Shown: positions 36,047-46,311, numbered from the stretch's first letter. The stretch is 64,000 nucleotides of DNA from Neorhizobium tomejilense (GCA_002968845.1 PVBG01000029.1:1-64000), one strand, 5' to 3'. Notes: generated from the letters alone by a model not told the origin. Numbers and translations are program-made.

Positions 36047-37776
36047 CTATGCTACCAGGCCCTTGGTCAATTCCAGCGCCTGCCGTTCGAAAAGCCGGCG
36101 ATAGATACCGTTATTGAGCCTGCTCAGCGCCTGGTGGTCGCCTTCTTCGACGATATTTCCCTTGTCGAAGACCAGCAGCCGGTCCAGTGCTCGCACCGTG
36201 GACAGTCGGTGGGCGATGACCAGCGTCGTGCGGCCGTTCATCAGGCGTTCCATGGCCTGCTGGATCTGCACTTCGCTCTCGCTGTCGAGGCTCGACGTCG
36301 CCTCGTCCAGGATCAGCACCGGCGCATCAGCCAGGAAGGCACGGGCAATGGCGACACGCTGCCGCTCACCGCCCGACAGCTTGACGCCGCGTTCCCCGAC
36401 CATCGTCTCGTAGCCCTTGGGAAGCCTCATGATGAAGTCGTGGGCACTGGCCTGTTTTGCCGCCTGCTCGATCTCGCGCCGCGTGGCTTTCGGCCTGGAA
36501 TAGGCGATGTTTTCCGCCAGCGTGCGGTGGAACAGGATGGGTTCCTGCTGCACGATGGCGATCTGGCCGCGCAGGCTTGATTGCTTGGCCTCCGCAATAT
36601 CCTGGCCGTCGATGCGGATTTCGCCGGCATTCACGTCATAGAGGCGCTGGATGAGCTTCACGAAGGTCGTCTTGCCGGAGCCCGAATGCCCCACCAGGCC
36701 CACGCGCTCACCCGGCTTGATGGTGACCGAAAAGTCCTCATAAAGCGGGGTGGGATGCGCGCCATACTGGAAAGCGACGCGATCGAAGACGATCTCGCCC
36801 TCGACAATCTTGATCGGCTTGGAGTTCGGCTTATCCTCGATACCGAGCGGCATCTTGTCGAGCAGCACCAGTTCTTCCATGTCGTTGACCGCACGCTGCA
36901 GATTGCGGATGTCCTGGCCGACATTGCGCAGATAGCCTTGCAGGACGAAGAACATGGCCAGCACGAAGGTGATGTCGCCAGGCGTCGCCAACCCCTGCTG
37001 CCACATGACAAGGCTCGTTCCCAGAATACCTGCCTGCATGGAAACCATCATGAAGCCCTGGATCGTGCCGCTCAATGTGCCGCGCTTCCATGTCCGTCGC
37101 GTCCGGCTGTCCCATTTGGTCAGCACGTGGCGCAAGCGTCCCAGCGCGCCACCAAGCTTGGTGTCCCAGGCATTGGCAAGCCGTGCCGCCGGCGACACGA
37201 AGCCCTGGAAAGCGCCACGGTCACGCCGATATAGATAAGCGACCCCGCAGCCACGATCAGGCCCAAGATCGGCCAATAGCTGCCGAGCACGACGCTGGCG
37301 CCGACCAGCATGACGATGGACGGCAGCAGGGCCACCAACAGCAGGTCGTTGAGCTGGTCGAACGCCCACATTCCACGGGTGATCTTGCGCACCGTCGAGC
37401 CGGCAAAGCTGTTGGCGTGCCAGTCGGTTGAGAACCGCTGCACCTTGTGGAAACCGTTATTGACCACATCCGCCATGGTGCGCAGCGTCAGCCGGATGAT
37501 GCCGTTGAAGATGAACCAGCGCAGGACCACGCTGGTGAGGCCAAGAGCCACGACGATGACGAAAGCGCGCAGCGCACCGTCAGCCGCATTGCTGCCGGCA
37601 ATGGCATCGACGATCCGGCCGGAAAACACCGGCACCATCACTTCGGCCAGCGTGCTGACGACCACCAGCACAACAATAGTGGCCACCAATAGAGGCCGAT
37701 GGCGCCAATGATGAAAAGCAAAGCCGAGCACATGGCGATAGGCATCGGCGCGGAAGTCAAGCTTTTTGCGAGTCAT
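36047..37776 (-). pseudogene. ABC exporter (fused permease-ATPase), one-base frameshift
   Basis: Two frames together encode one type IV ABC exporter. The N-terminal frame (start at ATG 37776, MTRKKLDFRAD) has five or so transmembrane helices and loses homology after IYIGVTVAL. The other frame resumes at GFVSPAARLANAWDTKLGG and continues to the end with GHSGSGKTTFVKL (Walker A), KLSGGERQRVAIARAF, PVLILDEATSSLD and VIAHRLSTV. The break lies near 37199-37211 and fits loss of one base; total length 1730 bp is one short of 577 codons. All ATPase motifs are intact, so the mutation is recent or a sequence error. Confidence 0.8.
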
Positions 37777-38485
37777 TTTAGCCAGCCTCGGCCCCAACGT
37801 TTCGGCAGCCGGTCCTCAAATCAAAGTTTAATGGCAAAGCCTGAAGGCGAGGCGAAATGATCCCGTTGGATCGATCAGGCAACAAGGGAGTAAAAACCGC
37901 GTGTCGCGCTCGCCTCGGGCAAGTCGCGAATGGACCGGCCTAGCGGCGGTTCATTCCACTCGGGAGGATTTCGATGAATGCTGGTCTCATGCAACGCCTC
38001 CCTTGGTTGGATCTTATGCGGTAGGTTTTTGTTATCGATGCATCTACCAGATGCGGGTGTTTGAAGGGTCTTGCCCGACCGAGCCGCTGGTGATGGCGAT
38101 CCTCGCGGGATACGTACTTAAGTTGCTCGACCTCGACGAGGCGACCTCAAAAACCCATCTGAACCATTCGAATGGCGCGCGGCATGGCTGAGGGAGGTGA
38201 CATCCTCCGTCAGCCCGATTTGGGTCTGACGTGAGAGGGGACAAATGTCCCGCCCCTGCTGTTGGCGAGTACTCCACCAAATGCTTTGCGTCGGATGCCA
38301 AACCTCTCTCGCTAGAGCGTCGCCGCATCTGCTTGCCGACCATTCCCGAAGAGGTGATGAAGCGAGTTTGTGCTGAGATGGGTTTGAACCTTAAAATCTT
38401 TTTAAGTCACCGGGGCTAAATTTAGCAGAACCTCATGAAGTTCGGCCTGCCGATCTGTCGGCTAAACACAACGGGAGACGGTCGC
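37777..38485. other. Gap with one doubtful open frame
   Basis: About 700 bp between the exporter and the chemoreceptor. A 96-codon plus frame (37901-38191) has a plausible middle (EPLVMAILAGYVLKLLDLDE), and a second frame at 38231-38419 ends with EVMKRVCAEMGLNLKIFLSH. Neither has a clear ribosome-binding site or family. The chemoreceptor promoter should lie near its end. Confidence 0.3.
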
Positions 38486-40309
38486 ATGCGCAAGCCGAAG
38501 GTGAAAACATCGCTGATTGCCATCAATCTGATGTTTGGAATGATCTTCCTTGCATTTGCGCTCTTCTCGCTCGCGAGCATGCATAAGGTGCACGAGGACA
38601 CGACGGCATTTGCCGACAAATGGCTCCCCAGTGTCTCGAAGGTGAGGATTATCCGCTTTGAGATCGAACAGCTCAAATTCGCCTACGCGAACCACATCAT
38701 GTCGATCAACGAGGAAGCCATTGCAGCTGCAGAGCTCAATATTGCGGCCCATCTGGCCGAACTGATCAGCTCTGTCTCGCAATACCGGCCGCTTGTATCG
38801 TCATCTACGGAAGCGGGCCTCCTACAACAGATTGAGAAGCACGTGGCAGACTATCAGACTTCAGCCGGCCCGATGCTCGAGAAGTCGCGCCGCAACGAAA
38901 ACGAGGATGCCAAACGCATTTTTTACACTGATATGGAACCGCTGGTGCACGGCGCAGAAAAGCTGGTCCATGAGCTGCTGAGCATCAAGGCCGACGGTTC
39001 GCAGACCTCTCATGCAAGCAGTGAAGCAACCTATTCGACAGTTCTCCATGTTACATGGGTGGTGATGGGCTTGGTTTTCTCAATTGTCGGCACCGCCGTG
39101 TGGTACGTCGCATGGCAGATCTCGCGCCCGATCGGAACCATCACAGACGCGATGGCGAAGCTTGCCGCGGGTGATACCCAGTCGCAAATACCATTTTCAA
39201 ATAGGGCTGACGAGATAGGCACTATGGCTGGCGCTGTTGAAGTTTTCCGCCAGACGGCCTTGGCCAAGATTAGCGCAGACCGAGAGGCAGAGAGCAGCCG
39301 GACACGTGCAGAATCCGAACGGCAGCTTCGCGAGCACAGTGATCTGGCGCGAGCGGAGGTGATGGCACAGGTCACGACGAGGCTGGCGGAAGGGCTGAAA
39401 AAACTTGCGCAAGGCGACCTCACTACAGAGATCACAGATCCTTTCGACCGGGATTTCGAGGCACTGCGTCGCGATTTCAATGCAGCGGTCCACCAGCTCT
39501 CCCATACCCTTGCAAAAGTAACGGGATCCACCGTCAATATTGACAGCGGATCCGCGGAGATCGCAAACGGTGCGAATGACCTCGCCCGACGCACCGAGCA
39601 ACAGGCCTCGGCTCTTGAGGAGACTGCGGCGGCTCTCGATCAAATCACCGCGAATGTTACATCCGCTTCAAAGCGAGCTGATGAAGCCCATCACGTCGCG
39701 TCCGACGCGAATGCCAGCGCTACAGCCTCAGGGGAGATAGTTAGCCGGGCAGTTGAAGCAATGAACCGCATAAAGGTGTCATCTGATCAGATTTCCAGCA
39801 TCATCGGTGTCATCGATGAGATTGCTTTTCAAACCAATCTGCTCGCCCTCAATGCCGGGATCGAGGCAGCAAGGGCAGGGGAGGCTGGCAAGGGATTTGC
39901 GGTTGTAGCGCAGGAGGTCCGGGAACTCGCACAACGCTCGGCGCAGGCGGCAAAAGAAATCAAGACCCTCATTCAAACATCGACAGGAGAAGTTGCGTCG
40001 GGAGTTGACCTGGTTTCGCAAACGGGCGAATCTTTGAAAAAGATCGTGCAGCTGATCGTCGCGATGAACCAGCATGTCGAGGCGATTTCCGTCTCAGCGC
40101 GTGAGCAGTCTCTAGGGCTGTCGGAAATCAACATGGCCGTCAACAACCTGGACCAGACGACCCAACAAAACGCTGCCATGGTTGAAGAGACCAGCGCCGC
40201 TTCCGCGTCTCTTGCCGATGAATGTGCCGCGCTACGTCAGTTGATCAGCCAGTTCACCATCCCACGCACAGCGCGCGACACCCACCAAAACATTAGGAAG
40301 ATTGCTTAG
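38486..40309 (+). CDS. Methyl-accepting chemotaxis protein
   Basis: A 607-residue chemoreceptor. A first transmembrane helix (SLIAINLMFGMIFLAFALFS) precedes an about 170-residue four-helix-bundle periplasmic sensor; a second helix (VTWVVMGLVFSIVGTAVWYV) leads to HAMP (ISRPIGTITDAMAKLAAGDT) and the signalling domain with hairpin tip IDEIAFQTNLLALNAGIEAA and RAGEAGKGFAVVAQEVRELA. ATG 38486 is chosen over 38435 because GGGAG precedes it. It has no C-terminal CheR-docking pentapeptide. The ligand is unknown and no che genes are near. Confidence 0.93.
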   Translation: MRKPKVKTSLIAINLMFGMIFLAFALFSLASMHKVHEDTTAFADKWLPSVSKVRIIRFEIEQLKFAYANHIMSINEEAIAAAELNIAAHLAELISSVSQYRPLVSSSTEAGLLQQIEKHVADYQTSAGPMLEKSRRNENEDAKRIFYTDMEPLVHGAEKLVHELLSIKADGSQTSHASSEATYSTVLHVTWVVMGLVFSIVGTAVWYVAWQISRPIGTITDAMAKLAAGDTQSQIPFSNRADEIGTMAGAVEVFRQTALAKISADREAESSRTRAESERQLREHSDLARAEVMAQVTTRLAEGLKKLAQGDLTTEITDPFDRDFEALRRDFNAAVHQLSHTLAKVTGSTVNIDSGSAEIANGANDLARRTEQQASALEETAAALDQITANVTSASKRADEAHHVASDANASATASGEIVSRAVEAMNRIKVSSDQISSIIGVIDEIAFQTNLLALNAGIEAARAGEAGKGFAVVAQEVRELAQRSAQAAKEIKTLIQTSTGEVASGVDLVSQTGESLKKIVQLIVAMNQHVEAISVSAREQSLGLSEINMAVNNLDQTTQQNAAMVEETSAASASLADECAALRQLISQFTIPRTARDTHQNIRKIA

Positions 40310-40494
40310 CCTGGTTCAAGGTCACTGAGCCCACTGAGGCGAGGCTTTCGAACTTGGGCTAGGTAGTTCGATAAGCCTCCCCCCGCACACCGCCGGATCT
40401 CGGCTCAGTGGCGTCGGTCGACAACGGCGGCGACGTCATTCAAAGTGAATTGACCGACTAACCTGCGGTGCACTATGACAGTAACGAGTTTCAC

Positions 40495-40962
40495 ATGAAG
40501 TCGCGCGCGCCAGAGATTGCAAAAGGCCCTGATTCCGCCGATGCGTTCACGCCGGAGGCGATCGAAACGGATGTCTCGTGGCTTCCCGGTCCGGTCGATT
40601 GCGAGGAACCGCCAGAAACGAGCAAGATCTTCGTGCAGGCTTACCTCGCGGATCCGGGTGCATGGCATTGGTCGACGGATCTGGTCAATGACTCGAGGGA
40701 AAAGGTGCTGAAGCGGGCCCTCGCCATCATTGCCCAAGCCCGTCTGCCGGATCATCAACGGGCGCTCGGTCAGCTTGGCGCCGGGCCGCTCGAAGACTTG
40801 ATGTCCGACACCCTGCTTGATGACCTTTGTGCCTGGATGCCATTCGGCGATGCGATGCGCTACACGCTAAACTGCGTGCGAATGAACGTCGAGCCGCCCG
40901 CCTTGCAGCGCCGGTTAAAGGCAATGCTATACGAGAGGCAGTCTCACCGGGGCAGAACATGA
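40495..40962 (+). CDS. DUF6869-like hypothetical protein
   Basis: About 155 residues. The C-terminal half, LGQLGAGPLEDLMSDTLLDD followed by WMPFGDAMRYTLNCVRM, has the leucine-rich helical pattern of DUF6869-type proteins (GAGPLEDLL). No signal or membrane segment. The upstream in-frame start is a GTG at 40468 without a ribosome-binding site, so ATG 40495 is preferred. Function unknown; it stands alone after the chemoreceptor. Confidence 0.5.
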   Translation: MKSRAPEIAKGPDSADAFTPEAIETDVSWLPGPVDCEEPPETSKIFVQAYLADPGAWHWSTDLVNDSREKVLKRALAIIAQARLPDHQRALGQLGAGPLEDLMSDTLLDDLCAWMPFGDAMRYTLNCVRMNVEPPALQRRLKAMLYERQSHRGRT

Positions 40963-40999
40963 AGCCTTTCGCGAAATTGCGAGGGGTGCTCAGAGGATA

Positions 41000-41345
41000 G
41001 GTTCAAGGCGTGCAAGCCTTGGCGGTAGGACAGATCGACGAGCGGCTTGCCTAGAGTACCAGTCGATATGGATCATCCGCCGGCCGATAACATCGTCTGG
41101 ACAGATGCCGGCCGAGTAGACGCCAGGCGTCGTCGGTATGGCAATGTCGAAGCCCGGCCGGGTTCCAGCCACTTCAGCCGTCTCAACGGCAACGTCTAAC
41201 CCGACAGACCCCCTTCGACTTTCCGGCGTCGGCATCGGAGAGCGGAACCGGCGCCTTCTCGACTGACCAGCCGGCCTTTGGCAGGACATCGGTCGTCACC
41301 GTCTGCGATTTCGGAACGTCATCCCAGAGCTGCGTTGGATCTATT
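41000..41345 (-). pseudogene. Remnant of a PepSY-domain membrane protein
   Basis: On the minus strand the frames give KSQTVTTDVLPKAGWSVEKA, then (other frame) TRPGFDIAIPTTPGVYSAGI with CPDDVIGRRMIHID, then (third frame) GKPLVDLSYRQGLHALNL. This order matches the periplasmic PepSY part of PepSY-associated membrane proteins (GVYT...PDD...R.IHID.YSGK.L.D..Y). At least two frameshifts and missing membrane helices show it is dead. Confidence 0.55.
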
Positions 41346-41369
41346 CTTGACTAGGAGCGGAAAATGCTC

Positions 41370-41397
41370 TTGACGTCGATGTTATCGATAACATAGT
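41370..41397 (+). promoter_or_regulatory. Promoter with GntR/IdnR-type LacI operator for ABC importer 1
   Basis: ATGTTATCGATAACAT at 41379-41394 is a perfect 16-bp palindrome. TTGACG (41370-41375) lies directly upstream and CATAGT (41392-41397) could be the -10 box with a 16-bp spacer, so the operator fills the spacer. The palindrome resembles the known GntR (LacI-family) gluconate operators of enterobacteria. The same core recurs at 46361 and 53326. Confidence 0.75.
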
Positions 41398-41433
41398 GTA
41401 TGATGGCGGCAGCAAGCTTTGGGAGGAGCAGGG

Positions 41434-42930
41434 GTGGACAATCGCAGACTCATCGAGTTCCAGAACATCACCAAGGTATTTGGTGGCACTCGCGCCCTCG
41501 AAAACGTCTCTATCGATTTGCTCCCTGGCGAGATCCTGGCGCTCCTCGGCGAGAACGGCGCCGGAAAATCGACGCTGATCAAGACGCTTGCCGGCATCTA
41601 CAAGCCGGATGGCGGGCAAATCCTCTTTCGCGGCGAGCCTTACAGTCACCGCCCGCCGAAACCCAACACGCGTCAACCCGTTGCCTTCATCCATCAGGAT
41701 CTCGGTCTGATCGAATGGATGACGGTCGGCGAGAATGTCGGTTTGGCGCAGGGCTTTTCCATGCGCTCGCGGCTGATCGACTGGCGCGGAACGGAAGATC
41801 GTGCCCGCGAGGCACTGGCACTGGTCGGCTGCGACTTCGACCCCAGCACCCGCGTCCAGGACCTCACCCGCACGGAAAAATCGCTTGTTGCAATCGCCCG
41901 CGCACTTGCCGTCGAGGCTGACGTTCTGGTTCTCGACGAACCGACCGCAAGCCTTCCAGCCGACGAAGTCGAGCGGCTGTTCAACGCCATTCGTCCGTTG
42001 AAGGAACGCGGCGTTGGCATGATCTACGTGTCGCACCGGCTGGACGAGATTTTTCGCATCGCCGACCGCGTCGCAGTTTTGCGCGACGGCAAGCTGGTGG
42101 GCCAGCGGCCAGTCAGCGAGACGCGGCCGGACGACCTGATCGAGATGATCGTCGGCCGCCCGGCCAACCAGCTTTTCGTCAAGGCCGCCTGCACACCTGG
42201 CAGGACCGTCCTTGCAGCGAAAAACCTGACCTGCGCCGGCACAGGACCCGTATCCTTCGATATCCGCCAAAACGAGCTTCTGGGCCTTGTCGGACTGCGC
42301 GGCGCCGGTCAGGAAAACATAGGCCGCGCCCTGTTTGGCTGCGAGGCATCTGGCGGCACCATTCACCTCGACGACAAAATCCCCGACCTTTCGAGCGCTG
42401 TCGCAGCGATGAGATCCGGCGTCGGGTTGATCGCCCGCGACCGGACGGAGGAATCTGTTGCGATGTCGCTGTCGCTCCGGGAAAACACCTTCATCAACCC
42501 TGGTGCATCCGGCCGTGGCTTGTTCTCTTTCCTGTCGCCGACCGAAGAGGCCAAGCAGGCCCGCAAGATCGGTGAAGCAGTGGGCTTGCGCCCGAACGAC
42601 CAGAGACTGCCAATCGAAGCCCTTTCGGGCGGCAACCAGCAGAAAGTCGTCGTCGGCCGCTGGTTAGTCACGGCTCGCAAACTGCTAATCGCCGAAGACC
42701 CGACCGCCGGCGTCGATGTCGGAGCCAAGGCCGAGATTTACAAACTGATCGCCCGCGCATTGGAAGCCGGTCTAGCCGTCGTTGTCGTTTCCACTGATTT
42801 CGAAGAAATCGCCCACATCTGCCATCGCGCGCTGGTGTTTTCGCGCGGCCGCATCGTTGCCGAACTTCAGGGTGAGGCCCTGACCACATCCGCCGTCATT
42901 TCCGCCGCTTCGGCATCGGAAGCGGCCTAG
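41434..42930 (+). CDS. Sugar ABC transporter ATP-binding protein (RbsA-like)
   Basis: A 498-residue tandem ATPase: [40 protein letters not shown] and VLDEPTASL in the first half; [20 protein letters not shown] and [20 protein letters not shown] in the second, where Walker B has ED in place of LDE, usual for the degenerate half. The GTG at 41434 is chosen because GGAGGAG precedes it. First gene of an ATPase, permease, binding-protein operon under the 41379 operator. Confidence 0.92.
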   Translation: MDNRRLIEFQNITKVFGGTRALENVSIDLLPGEILALLGENGAGKSTLIKTLAGIYKPDGGQILFRGEPYSHRPPKPNTRQPVAFIHQDLGLIEWMTVGENVGLAQGFSMRSRLIDWRGTEDRAREALALVGCDFDPSTRVQDLTRTEKSLVAIARALAVEADVLVLDEPTASLPADEVERLFNAIRPLKERGVGMIYVSHRLDEIFRIADRVAVLRDGKLVGQRPVSETRPDDLIEMIVGRPANQLFVKAACTPGRTVLAAKNLTCAGTGPVSFDIRQNELLGLVGLRGAGQENIGRALFGCEASGGTIHLDDKIPDLSSAVAAMRSGVGLIARDRTEESVAMSLSLRENTFINPGASGRGLFSFLSPTEEAKQARKIGEAVGLRPNDQRLPIEALSGGNQQKVVVGRWLVTARKLLIAEDPTAGVDVGAKAEIYKLIARALEAGLAVVVVSTDFEEIAHICHRALVFSRGRIVAELQGEALTTSAVISAASASEAA

Positions 42931-42965
42931 ACCGCAAGCCTTGTAGACCACGGGAGCCACGAACC

Positions 42966-44030
42966 ATGCAATCGATCGAATCCACGGCGCTTGAGCCGAC
43001 GCGCGGCGAACTGGCGGGGCTAACCATTGGTCAGAAGATCGCCCGCTATGTCCCAGTCTATGGTCTCGTCATTCTGACGATCTTCCTGATCCTCCTGTTT
43101 TCGGTCCTGCTGCCCGCAACCTTCCCGACCCTGCTGAATCTGCGCTCGATCGTTTCGGACAAGGCGATCATCGCACTTCTGTCATTGGCGGCGATGATCC
43201 CGATGGCTTCCGGTCGCATCGATCTCACGGTAGGCTACGGCATCGTGCTCTGGCATATTCTGGCGATCAGTCTCCAAACCATGTTCGGTGTCCCGTGGCC
43301 GATCGCTGTTGCCATTGTGCTGGCGCTCGGCGCCTTCACCGGTTTCCTCAATGGGCTTCTGGTCGAGGTGGCGCGGATCGACAGTTTCATCGCCACGCTT
43401 GGCACCGGCACTATACTCTATGCGCTGGCGCTGTGGCATACCGGCGGTCGGCAGGTGGTGGGTGTTCTGCCCAATGGCTTCTATGCGCTCAACGGCACCA
43501 TGGTGTTTGGTCTGCCCATCACCGGCTTCTATGTTATGGCCATTGCCGTCACGCTCTGGATCATCATGGAATATCTGCCGATCGGCCGCTATGTCTATGC
43601 CATCGGTGCCAATCCGAAGGCAGCTGCGCTGAACGGTATCCCGGTCCGCCGCTTCGTCATCGGCGCGTTCGTCTCTTCGGGGACGCTTGCGGCGCTTGCT
43701 GGCGTCCTGCTCGCCTCGAAACTGCGTATCGGCCAGGCAAGCGTGGGGCTGGAATACCTGCTGCCGGCGCTCGTCGGTGCTTTTCTCGGCTCCACCACGA
43801 TCAAGCCCGGCCGCGTCAATGTCTGGGGCACGATGATCGGAGTCGTTATTCTGGCGGTTGGCATCTCCGGCATTCAGCAGATCGGCGGTTCATTCTTTGT
43901 CGAGCCGCTCTTCAACGGTCTCACCCTGCTCGTGGCTATCGGCATCGCCGGTTATGCGCAGCGCAAAAGGGGCGCAGCCGGCAAGGCGGCGGTGCCCGGC
44001 CCGTTGCCCGCAAAAACGCAGACAAGCTGA
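42966..44030 (+). CDS. Sugar ABC transporter permease (RbsC-like)
   Basis: A 354-residue membrane protein of the BPD_transp_2 family: MIPMASGRIDLTVGYGIVLW, RIDSFIATLGTGTILYALAL, YAIGANPKAAALNGIPVRRF and a late GRVNVWGTMIGVVILAVG. About ten hydrophobic helices. It lies 35 bp after the ATPase gene and forms the channel of importer 1. Confidence 0.92.
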   Translation: MQSIESTALEPTRGELAGLTIGQKIARYVPVYGLVILTIFLILLFSVLLPATFPTLLNLRSIVSDKAIIALLSLAAMIPMASGRIDLTVGYGIVLWHILAISLQTMFGVPWPIAVAIVLALGAFTGFLNGLLVEVARIDSFIATLGTGTILYALALWHTGGRQVVGVLPNGFYALNGTMVFGLPITGFYVMAIAVTLWIIMEYLPIGRYVYAIGANPKAAALNGIPVRRFVIGAFVSSGTLAALAGVLLASKLRIGQASVGLEYLLPALVGAFLGSTTIKPGRVNVWGTMIGVVILAVGISGIQQIGGSFFVEPLFNGLTLLVAIGIAGYAQRKRGAAGKAAVPGPLPAKTQTS

Positions 44031-44078
44031 CGAAAAAGGTTTCCACGAACCGCACCATCTTCAAAGGGAGGAAAGAAT

Positions 44079-45179
44079 ATGCAACGCAGAACACTGATCC
44101 AGAACTCGGTCGCCATGCTGGCACTGATGCTGGCGGGCCCGGCGCTGGCCGATGCCATGGCCAATGCCAAGACCGTGGTGGACAAATACGCCACCCGCGT
44201 CACCGCTTGGGACGGCCCGAAGACCAGCCCCAAGGCGCAGGAAGGCAAGACCATCGTCGTGCTGGCCGGCGATCTCAAGAATGGCGGCATCCTGGGCGTG
44301 ACCACCGGCGTCGAGGAGGCCGCGAAGGCAATTGGCTGGGAGGTCAAGGTGCTGGATGGCGCCGGCTCGATCGGCGGCCGCACGGCAGCGTTCGGCCAGG
44401 CACTGGCCCTGAAGCCCGCCGGCATCATCATCAACGGGTTCGATGCCGTCGAGCAGGCCCCGGCCCTGGAGCAGGTGAAGGCTGCGGGAATTCCGCTCGT
44501 CGCCTGGCATGCGGGACCAGTCATCGGCCCCGATAAAAAGACAGGTCTCTTCGCCAATGTCAGCACCGATGCGATGGAAGTCTCCAAGGCGGCGGCCGAC
44601 TACGCCTATGTCGATGCCAAGGGCAAGCCGGGCGTAATCATCTTCACCGACAGCACCTATGCCATCGCCATCGCAAAGGCTGACAAGATGAAGGCTGAAA
44701 TCGAGGTTCTCGGCGGCACGGTTCTCGCGTATGTCGACACGCCCATCGCCGAAACGTCGCAGCGCATGCCGCAGCTGACCACGTCGCTGCTGCAGAAATA
44801 CGGCGACAAATGGACTCACTCGCTGGCCATCAACGATCTCTATTTCGACTTCATGGGTCCATCGCTTGCAGCCGCGGGCAAGGGCGGCACCGATGCACCG
44901 ATCAATGTGGCAGCCGGCGATGGTTCGGAATCAGCCTATCAGCGCATCCGTGCCGGTCAGTTTCAGAAGGTGACCGTCGCCGAACCCTTGAACCTGCAGG
45001 GATGGCAGCTCGTCGATGAACTGAACCGCGCATTCGCCGGCGAAACTTGGTCCGGCTATCTATCGCCCCTGCACGTTGTCACGTCGGGCAATGTCGAGTT
45101 CGACGGTGGACCGAAGAACAGCTTCGACCCGGATAACGGCTATCGTGACGAATACAAGAAACTCTGGCGCAAGATGTAA
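44079..45179 (+). CDS. Periplasmic sugar-binding protein of ABC importer 1
   Basis: A 366-residue type I periplasmic binding protein with a signal peptide (NSVAMLALMLAGPALADA, cleavage after ALA). The mature part has IVVLAGDLKNGGILGVTTGV, PAGIIINGFDAVEQAP and LAINDLYFDFMGP. GGGAGG precedes the ATG. It ends the operon, before the terminator at 45202. The ligand is probably a sugar acid given the operator it shares with gluconate/idonate genes; this is inference. Confidence 0.88.
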   Translation: MQRRTLIQNSVAMLALMLAGPALADAMANAKTVVDKYATRVTAWDGPKTSPKAQEGKTIVVLAGDLKNGGILGVTTGVEEAAKAIGWEVKVLDGAGSIGGRTAAFGQALALKPAGIIINGFDAVEQAPALEQVKAAGIPLVAWHAGPVIGPDKKTGLFANVSTDAMEVSKAAADYAYVDAKGKPGVIIFTDSTYAIAIAKADKMKAEIEVLGGTVLAYVDTPIAETSQRMPQLTTSLLQKYGDKWTHSLAINDLYFDFMGPSLAAAGKGGTDAPINVAAGDGSESAYQRIRAGQFQKVTVAEPLNLQGWQLVDELNRAFAGETWSGYLSPLHVVTSGNVEFDGGPKNSFDPDNGYRDEYKKLWRKM

Positions 45180-45201
45180 CAACCGTCTCCCAAGCAAACT
45201 C

Positions 45202-45227
45202 GGCACCGCGAATGGTGCCCATTTTTT
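45202..45227 (+). terminator. Rho-independent terminator after ABC importer 1
   Basis: GGCACC (45202-45207) pairs with GGTGCC (45214-45219) around a 6-nt loop, followed by CATTTTTT. It lies 22 bp after the binding-protein stop and before the convergent LacI gene. Confidence 0.75.
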
Positions 45228-45282
45228 CAGTTTCTAAAAAACACCCAATAAAACTCCCTGACGGTCAGCTGGAAACCTGCAA

Positions 45283-46311
45283 CTAGAATTTTTCGGTGGT
45301 GTTGCCCTGGACCAAATGCAGCGCTGCTTGCCATGACCTGCTGGGGTTAACGTTGGCGTTCCGAAGCATGTCCAGTAGCGCGCGAGCGGCCGTCTCCCCG
45401 ATCGCCTCTCGCGGCGTATCGATCGTGGTGAGCCGGGTGCGCACCGTATTGGGAATGGACGTACCGTTGAACCCCACTACCGAGACCTGGCCCGGGACAG
45501 CAATACCCGCTTCGTGAAGATACGACAGGCCGCCCAGCGCCATTGCGTCATTCAGGAAGTGGATGGCCTGTACGTCGGGATGCGTCCGCATGAGTTGCTC
45601 CGTCAAAAGGCGCCCGGTCGCGGCCTGTCTCGGTTTCCGCTCGCACGTTACGCTCACCAGTCCGATGTCGGCGGCGGCAAGCGAAGACTGCAGTGAGAGA
45701 TAGCGGCGGCGGGCACAAAGATCCTTTTCCAGCTCGGCACCAACGTAGGCGATCCTCTGCAAGCCACGCGCGAGAAAATGCATTGCAACGAGACGGCCTG
45801 CCTCCGCATGGGATGGGCCTGCCCCGAAATCGAGGCCGGAGTTATCGCAATCCCAAAGCTGAATGGCTGGGCAGCTGCGGTTTTCAAGCAACCTCATGGA
45901 AGCGGCGCTCCGCTCCATACCGCCATTCAGCAAAAGTCCGGCCGGCTGGAACGAGAGCATTTCACGAATAAGATCGGCTTCCACGACCGGGTCGAAATGC
46001 GACTCGCCGATGAACGTTTGGTACCCATTCGGTCTGAGCACCGCGTTTACCCCGCTGAGCACTTCGGAGAAGACGATATCGCTGATCGAGGGGATGATCA
46101 CCGCCACCATACGGCTTTTGCGCGAACTCAGCGATCCTGCCAGGCTGTTGGGCAGGTATCCCAATTCGTCCGCCGCTCGCCTGACTCTCGCTCGCGTCTC
46201 CTCTGAGATGCTTCCGACGCCCCGAATCACCTTTGAGACGGTCATTCTGCTGACGTCCGCCCTGGCAGCCACTTCAACAAGAGTGACGGTCTTCGCGCGT
46301 TTCTGCCTCAC
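45283..46311 (-). CDS. LacI-family regulator (GntR/IdnR-like)
   Basis: About 342 residues. Helix-turn-helix VTLVEVAARADVSRMTVSKV with hinge ADELGYLPNSLAGSLSS; effector domain with VAVIIPSISDIVFSEVLSGV, HFLNDAMALGGLSYLHEAGI and VVGFNGTSIPNTVRTRLTTI. These features resemble E. coli GntR-type LacI members. The GTG at 46311 is preferred over GTG 46338 because GAGGAG lies 6 bp before it. It is divergent from ABC importer 2, with two operators between, so it is the best candidate regulator of the TGTTATCGATAACA sites. Confidence 0.88.
   Translation of the reverse strand: MRQKRAKTVTLVEVAARADVSRMTVSKVIRGVGSISEETRARVRRAADELGYLPNSLAGSLSSRKSRMVAVIIPSISDIVFSEVLSGVNAVLRPNGYQTFIGESHFDPVVEADLIREMLSFQPAGLLLNGGMERSAASMRLLENRSCPAIQLWDCDNSGLDFGAGPSHAEAGRLVAMHFLARGLQRIAYVGAELEKDLCARRRYLSLQSSLAAADIGLVSVTCERKPRQAATGRLLTEQLMRTHPDVQAIHFLNDAMALGGLSYLHEAGIAVPGQVSVVGFNGTSIPNTVRTRLTTIDTPREAIGETAARALLDMLRNANVNPSRSWQAALHLVQGNTTEKF

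Noticed and set aside
43295-44536. 413-codon plus frame overlapping the permease and binding-protein genes
   Set aside because: Rich in Arg, His and Cys, and read in another frame of two well-conserved transporter genes.
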